From the NCBI GenBank assembly GCA_023415595.1, contig JAEZJW010000161.1, forward strand, positions 1-19,643: a stretch of 19,643 nucleotides of DNA, read 5' to 3'. The notes under the pieces were generated by a model that was given only the letters and a program-made list of their open reading frames with translations, had not been told where the DNA came from and made no database searches. Below, piece by piece: positions 14,761-19,643 of this stretch; within the stretch, counting starts at the first letter, position 1, and each line of letters opens with the position of its first letter. Position numbers and translations under genes: made by a program. This stretch comes from Bacillota bacterium. GTDB lineage: Bacteria > Bacillota > Clostridia > Lachnospirales > Lachnospiraceae.

Positions 14761-17241
14761 TCACATGCCTCTATGTATTTTTGCATTGTTTGAATAATAT
14801 TTATTAGTCACCCGTCCTATAGTCACCGTCCTCCCATCCGTAACTATAGTTACAGCGCCATTATCCTTTGTAATATACATTTCACTCCCAATTTGAATTA
14901 ATCTTTCTATTAACTCCACATGAGGATGACCGTACCAGTTATCCTCACTGCAGGAAATTAAGGAATATTCAGGTCTGATCAGAGCAAGAAAATCCTCATA
15001 GGTAGAATTCCTAGATCCATGATGGGCAACCTTCAGTACATCATAATCGGTCAGGTTCTTATCCCCTGATACTACGCACTTCATAAGCAGCTTCTGCATC
15101 ACCAGCTTCTCCCCGTCCCGTTCCAGATCTCCGGTCAGCAAGAGATCAAATTCTCCAAAGGTGATACTTAAGACTGTGGAATAGGAATTACTTGATGAGA
15201 ATTCATACTCTTCTTCCGGGTGTAGACACTCTATCCTTAAGTCTCCATCCAGGATTTCATCTCCCGAATTGATATATAAAACCTTGATGCCGGAGCTCAG
15301 TGCAAGCTGTTCCAGATCTAGATATGCTTCCTCTGCTGCCAGTTTGTCCATAGGTATCGCAGCTACCTGCTGGATACCATGTTGGATCCGATCATCCTCA
15401 GGGCTGTACTCGATGGTATCTGCACTCCTGCTCCGTATCTCTACCCCCGGCAGGACGAGGTGCCTGATCCTAATCCTTCTTCCTTCGATCAGCTCCTTCA
15501 GACCATTGATATGATCCTCATCCGCATGAGTGACAATGGCATAATCGATACAATCCTCACCGGTGTATAATAAATAGGGCTGCAGCCGGTTCTTTCCCAC
15601 CTGATAGACATCAGAGCTTCCCCCATCGATCAGATAAGTCGTCCCGGTCTCATTCTTCAGAATAATGGCATCTCCCTGGCCAACATCCAGCATTGTCACG
15701 GATAACCCGTGGTCTCTTTCCGGTAAAAGCAGTATGATCAATGCCAGTACCGGAAGAAGGAGGAGACGCTTCCGCTGATATCTCCCTGCTGCCCACAGAA
15801 AGCAGATAAGAACCATTATGTAAATTAAAACCCTAATCCTATCCGGCTTTCCGATTGTATAAAGGTTCCCAGGCAGGCTGCTGCCCAACCTGCAGATTCC
15901 TTCGATGAAGCCTAGTATCCCCTTAGCCCCTCCGATCAGAAATACGCCAAGGGGCATACTGAATAATCCTGCGACACCGGCAGCTATGGCAGATAGCATA
16001 AGCACCGTCATCGTCGGTAAAATCAGAAGGTTGATGATCACACTATAGACGGGAAGCTGATAAAAGAACCAGAGGATAAGAGGAAGTGTAATCAGCAGTG
16101 CGCTGATACTGGCAAGTACACCAAATAATACTGTGGATTTAAGAGGAAAGAGCTTCCGAAATGCAGGAAGCAGAACTGAGATTCCAAAGACAGCTCCGAA
16201 GGATAGCAGAAAGCCGGTTGAGAACAGTTGCAGAGGATTATTCAGAAGAATAAGGAAGGCACATAAGGCCAAGGCTGAAATAGAATCATAGGTCTTCCCG
16301 GCGATTTTGGATAGCAGCATTACAACAAACATTACGATGGCCCTGTTCGTGGACACACTGAAATTCGTCATTAGTCCGTAACAATAAATAAAAAGAATGG
16401 ATATAGTGACAGAAGGGATGAGCCCGGCCTTACATTTTCTTAAGAGCTGATACAGAGTATATCCGATTAAGGTGATATGCAGACCTGAGATTGCAAGAAT
16501 ATGGGCGATTCCGTTGTCCTGATATAGCTGACGAAGCTCCTCCTCCAACAGGTAATTTTCCCCCAGGAGCATAGCAGTCATTACACCCGCTTCCCGCTCG
16601 GGAAGAATTCCGGCATAGACGGAATGAAGCTTCTGCCTGAGCTTTCCTAAAAAGGTATGGAGTCTGGAATAATTATGGTCCGTTATGTTGATCTCCACTG
16701 CTTTCATTTTATAATCGATGTTTTGGATTTTGTAGTACATCCGTTCATTGAACTGACCGGGATTGGAAGGCTCGGAAAATTTTAAGATTCGGCCTGAGAC
16801 TTGAATTTTATTTCCTACCAGATAAGGAGCAGAATCAGAAGTATAAATAATAATATGCTCTGCCGGATAGGTTTCCCCACCGGTAAAGGTTATCAGGTTA
16901 TTCCTTGTATAGATTGCCGTGCCCGACGCCTTCTCGGCTATCATTGTAATATCTCCGGTCAGGGTACCATCCGCGCCTTCCGCAAAAGCAGCATCTCCTC
17001 CCGGTGGGCTTAGTCTCTGACCCATCGTCAGAAAGCCAAGGACTAACAGGAGTGGTAGGCTCCACAGGAATCCGTCCTTTCTATTGATATATCTTACTTT
17101 TATCCGATACAACAGAAGATATAGAATAAGAAGGTATATTAACATCACTAGGATCAGAACGGAATGGGGTATCCGGTTCCATACCAGGAACAGACCGCAA
17201 AGGTATGCCCCAAACAGCCAGATCAATGGCCTTTTAATCAC
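14761..17241 (-). CDS. comEC: DNA internalization-related competence protein ComEC/Rec2
   Basis: ComEC forms the membrane channel for single-stranded DNA uptake. The 826-residue product has N-terminal membrane helices (about 5-75) and an OB-like DUF4131 region (about 90-190). The multi-helix Competence domain (about 215-505) has NGIAHILAISGLHITLIGY. The C-terminal metallo-beta-lactamase-like domain has MLDVGQGDAIIL (517-528), THADEDHINGL (571-581), LLLTGDLERDGE and VAHHGSRNST. The HxDxDH motif supports a nuclease role in degrading the non-entering strand. The start is GTG at 17241, with GGAGG 7 bases upstream. It follows the GerMN gene by about 39 bases, so the kinase, lipoprotein and comEC may share a transcript. 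No other competence genes are in view, and whether the cell is transformable cannot be judged here. Confidence 0.95.
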   Translation of the reverse strand: MIKRPLIWLFGAYLCGLFLVWNRIPHSVLILVMLIYLLILYLLLYRIKVRYINRKDGFLWSLPLLLVLGFLTMGQRLSPPGGDAAFAEGADGTLTGDITMIAEKASGTAIYTRNNLITFTGGETYPAEHIIIYTSDSAPYLVGNKIQVSGRILKFSEPSNPGQFNERMYYKIQNIDYKMKAVEINITDHNYSRLHTFLGKLRQKLHSVYAGILPEREAGVMTAMLLGENYLLEEELRQLYQDNGIAHILAISGLHITLIGYTLYQLLRKCKAGLIPSVTISILFIYCYGLMTNFSVSTNRAIVMFVVMLLSKIAGKTYDSISALALCAFLILLNNPLQLFSTGFLLSFGAVFGISVLLPAFRKLFPLKSTVLFGVLASISALLITLPLILWFFYQLPVYSVIINLLILPTMTVLMLSAIAAGVAGLFSMPLGVFLIGGAKGILGFIEGICRLGSSLPGNLYTIGKPDRIRVLIYIMVLICFLWAAGRYQRKRLLLLPVLALIILLLPERDHGLSVTMLDVGQGDAIILKNETGTTYLIDGGSSDVYQVGKNRLQPYLLYTGEDCIDYAIVTHADEDHINGLKELIEGRRIRIRHLVLPGVEIRSRSADTIEYSPEDDRIQHGIQQVAAIPMDKLAAEEAYLDLEQLALSSGIKVLYINSGDEILDGDLRIECLHPEEEYEFSSSNSYSTVLSITFGEFDLLLTGDLERDGEKLVMQKLLMKCVVSGDKNLTDYDVLKVAHHGSRNSTYEDFLALIRPEYSLISCSEDNWYGHPHVELIERLIQIGSEMYITKDNGAVTIVTDGRTVTIGRVTNKYYSNNAKIHRGM

Positions 17242-17280
17242 GATCTCCCCTCCATTTCTATTTAGTAAATATGCTGCATT

Positions 17281-18204
17281 TTATTTACTGCCTGGCTCTA
17301 TGATATCGAGATTGCGTTCAAAGAAGCCGTTGAAGGGAGAATATTCACGGTATTTTTCCACAAGCTTACCGTTAATCAGGAACTGAATCTTACTGATATC
17401 AGGAAGCTCAGCCAGTGAATTCACGATGGAGTAGATGGTAGCCTCCTCAGAGATTCCCGGAATTGGATCCAGGAATTTCTCATTAAAATCGATATAGCAG
17501 ACCCCTTCCCTGCTGTTTACATTAAGCAAGGTGGTTCCATCCGGTATCGTTTTATACATCCCGAGCGCAATCGGTCCATTGATCAGCTGGTTAATGACCA
17601 GCTCTTCAATCGAGCCGCTTCCGGTATATTCAATGACTGTATTAGTTGATACCAGGGACTCTCCGCCCTTTGCGGCATAGTACAGTGTCACCTTATAATT
17701 TGTCTCCGCACCGATGGATTCGATAAAATCCTCGTCCGTCATTAAACCGATCTTAATTCCATTGGAATCAATCAGCGGCTGGCTGTTTACATTAAAGATG
17801 ATATAGTCCACACCGGGAATCTGGCTTATTGTTTTTACGATGGTGGCACGGCATAATACTTCAGGAATGCCCTTCAATTCACCATAGGTCGCTTCAAAAT
17901 TGATCGTAAGGCTGTTATCCTCGCTGAAGGAATACTCCTTGATGGATACGGTGTCCGGCATGGCTCTCTTATAAACAATATTCTTTGGTTCGGTTTTCAG
18001 GGCACGCAAAAGCTCCTCCACCAGCTCTTCCTTCGTCGTCCCGGTGGGCTCATAGCTCTCGCTGACAATCCCCGAGGATTTCGTATCGAGGTAATAGATA
18101 TTATATTTTGCTTTCAGGTTCTCCTGTTTTCCATTCTTTCCGCAACCTGTAAGAATTACGGCAAGGATTATAAACAAAAGGCTCATGCCTAACAGCTTCT
18201 TCAT
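17281..18204 (-). CDS. GerMN-domain lipoprotein
   Basis: This is an exported lipoprotein of about 307 residues. MKKLLGMSLLFIILAVILTGC gives a lipobox LTGC with a membrane-anchored Cys. Two GerMN-like repeats follow. The first has EELVEELLRALKTEPKN and DNSLTINF. The second has IEELVINQLINGP, TTLLNVNSREGVCYIDFN and IYSIVNSLAELPDISKIQFLING. GerMN domains occur in the spore germination protein GerM and in envelope lipoproteins next to two-component systems; their biochemical role is unclear. The start is ATG 18204, because GGAGG lies 5 bases upstream and a proper lipoprotein signal follows; the longer frame from GTG 18249 has no ribosome site. It starts about 48 bases after the kinase gene, suggesting that it works with, or is sensed by, that kinase at the outer face of the membrane. 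Confidence 0.9.
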   Translation of the reverse strand: MKKLLGMSLLFIILAVILTGCGKNGKQENLKAKYNIYYLDTKSSGIVSESYEPTGTTKEELVEELLRALKTEPKNIVYKRAMPDTVSIKEYSFSEDNSLTINFEATYGELKGIPEVLCRATIVKTISQIPGVDYIIFNVNSQPLIDSNGIKIGLMTDEDFIESIGAETNYKVTLYYAAKGGESLVSTNTVIEYTGSGSIEELVINQLINGPIALGMYKTIPDGTTLLNVNSREGVCYIDFNEKFLDPIPGISEEATIYSIVNSLAELPDISKIQFLINGKLVEKYREYSPFNGFFERNLDIIEPGSK

Positions 18205-18252
18205 ATTGTCCTCCATCACTGATTCACATCCTGACAGTTTGCTCTGCACGGT

Positions 18253-19643
18253 CTATGCAATGTAGTTTAATGGAATTCTTACATTAAAGGTCGTACCTTC
18301 GCCTTCCTTGCTGTATACCTTAATTGCTCCCCTATGCATCTGAATAACATTCTTTGTTATCGCAAGTCCGAGCCCGGTACCTCCGGATTCTCTGGATCTT
18401 GCCTTATCCACACGATAGAAGCGTTCGAAGATAAAATCCTGAGCTTCCTCCGGGATACCGATGCCGGAGTCGGATATCTTAATGAAGAAATATTTATGAT
18501 CTGCATTCAGGGACACCCGAACCCAGCCATCCTCTACATTATACTTGACCGCATTTTCAATGAGGTTCGATATCGCAAGGGACAATTTCACCTCATCCAC
18601 CTCGGCAATAACCGGGCGGAAGCTTTCGAAAATCATCTCAATATTTCGTTTTTGCGCAATTGGCCGCAAGCGCTTCAGGATCTGCTCCAGCAGCTCATTG
18701 ATATTAATCGTAGTGATATTCATATCGCCGGCTGTCTTATCCAGCTTTACCAAGGAGAGCAGGTCATTGATGATCTTATTCTCTCTCTCTATCTCATCTG
18801 TAATATCCGACAGGAACTCACGGTACAGCTCCACCGGCGCATCCTCCTGCATAATGAGAGAATCCGCCAAAACCTTAATCGAGGTAATCGGGGTCTTGAG
18901 TTCATGGGATACATTCGATACGAATTCCTGCCTGGAATTCTCTAGTTTCTGAAGGCGGGAAACCATCTGGTTAAAGGAATCGGAGATCTTCTCCACTTCA
19001 TAATACCCCTTGATTGACAGCTTCTCATCCATATAGCCTTCAGTAAGGCGGTCAATGGAATTAACAACGGAGGTCAGGGGTTTGATTAATTTACCGGAGA
19101 AATAGATTGCAAATACGACGATAATAACAGACAGAGTAATCAAGAATAAGACAGCCCGTTGTTCGAGGCTGTCCAGAATGACCTGAACTTCTTTTGTAGC
19201 TGAATTCATGACAATAACACCGATCGTGCTCTCGGTGAGCGCATCCTTAATCGGATAGACAATTCTGATGTATTGGTTTTCTTTGTCATAATCCTTACTG
19301 ATCACGCCGTTAAAGCATTGGATTACTTCTTTGGACACCAAATACTTACCGGTCTCCAACCCGTAAGAATCATTTACGATATTCAAGTTGTTATTAATGA
19401 TGAGAATCTTACCGCGATAGATTTCGGCAATCCTTGCAACCTCAGTATCAATTTCCGGGACCCCAGCCAGGGTCAGATACCCTGTTTTCTGAAGCATATT
19501 CCCAAGAATATTCGCACGGTTCTGAATCTCAGTCATCCTGTTGCTGATGGTTCTTTCCTCATAGTTGTCCAATAGCAAATCAGAAAAAAAACCAAGTGGA
19601 ACCACACCTACCACAATGAAAATCAGAAGCATGTAGATTCTCA
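18253..19643 (-). CDS. Sensor histidine kinase (HAMP-HisKA-HATPase), 5' end outside window
   Basis: This is a membrane sensor kinase of a two-component system. Residues below are counted from the ATG at 19632. The frame stays open upstream of it to the window edge (RIY before the Met), and the first membrane helix has little ahead of it, so the true start probably lies outside. There is a TM helix (1-20), an extracellular sensor segment of about 135 residues, a second TM (about 160-180), HAMP (181-232) and HisKA with the phospho-acceptor His243 in SNVSHELKTPIT. The ATPase boxes are NLIENAVKYN, DSGIGIP and GGTGLGLA. The linker has no obvious PAS domain, unlike many WalK kinases, so I do not give that name. 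The response regulator gene is expected just upstream. A GerMN lipoprotein gene follows directly, fitting an envelope-sensing role. Confidence 0.93.
   Translation of the reverse strand, partial: RIYMLLIFIVVGVVPLGFFSDLLLDNYEERTISNRMTEIQNRANILGNMLQKTGYLTLAGVPEIDTEVARIAEIYRGKILIINNNLNIVNDSYGLETGKYLVSKEVIQCFNGVISKDYDKENQYIRIVYPIKDALTESTIGVIVMNSATKEVQVILDSLEQRAVLFLITLSVIIVVFAIYFSGKLIKPLTSVVNSIDRLTEGYMDEKLSIKGYYEVEKISDSFNQMVSRLQKLENSRQEFVSNVSHELKTPITSIKVLADSLIMQEDAPVELYREFLSDITDEIERENKIINDLLSLVKLDKTAGDMNITTININELLEQILKRLRPIAQKRNIEMIFESFRPVIAEVDEVKLSLAISNLIENAVKYNVEDGWVRVSLNADHKYFFIKISDSGIGIPEEAQDFIFERFYRVDKARSRESGGTGLGLAITKNVIQMHRGAIKVYSKEGEGTTFNVRIPLNYIA

Noticed and set aside
1..19643. Alternative genetic code or general stop readthrough
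   Set aside because: All other genes in the window end normally at TAA or TAG with no internal stops, so a general recoding of TGA and TAA does not fit.

Overview
All genes in this window lie on the minus strand. The sequence looks like a low-to-moderate GC Gram-positive anaerobe of the class Clostridia. The Lachnospiraceae (Clostridium cluster XIVa) are the best guess, from the gene order priA-def-fmt-Zn peptidase-rsmB-rlmN-prpC, the lipoprotein with a GerMN-like domain behind a sensor kinase, strong GGAGG ribosome sites, TTG/GTG starts and a DAP-type MurE. This is inference from gene content; no species can be named.

Read in the direction of transcription (high to low coordinates), the window opens with the 3' part of a sensor histidine kinase gene, a GerMN lipoprotein gene and comEC. 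Next comes a gene for a large secreted GH5-family glycoside hydrolase with an unusual layout: an Ig-like domain, a helical SLH-like region, and a catalytic barrel with a beta-rich insertion. It is followed by a translationally coupled pair (DUF434 protein and PhzF-like isomerase) that ends in a strong hairpin terminator. murE then stands alone with its own promoter and a structured leader.

A roughly 600-base gene-free stretch separates murE from priA. It holds a 251-base imperfect palindrome with a branched apical domain and a pair of 23-base direct repeats. From priA on, a compact housekeeping cluster follows: replication restart (priA), N-terminal formyl removal and addition (def, fmt), a membrane zinc peptidase, rRNA methylation (rsmB, rlmN) and the PP2C phosphatase that normally partners a PASTA Ser/Thr kinase.

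The most unexpected result is at the low-coordinate end. Two neighbouring genes, rlmN and prpC, are each interrupted by a single in-frame stop codon (TAA at 873-875, TGA at 255-257). In both, the reading frame beyond the stop continues without a gap into fully conserved family motifs. In rlmN the lost part includes the catalytic methyl-carrying cysteine. In prpC it includes two metal-site motifs. Recent inactivation, sequence error or stop readthrough are all possible. The palindrome upstream of priA is the best candidate for an undescribed element.
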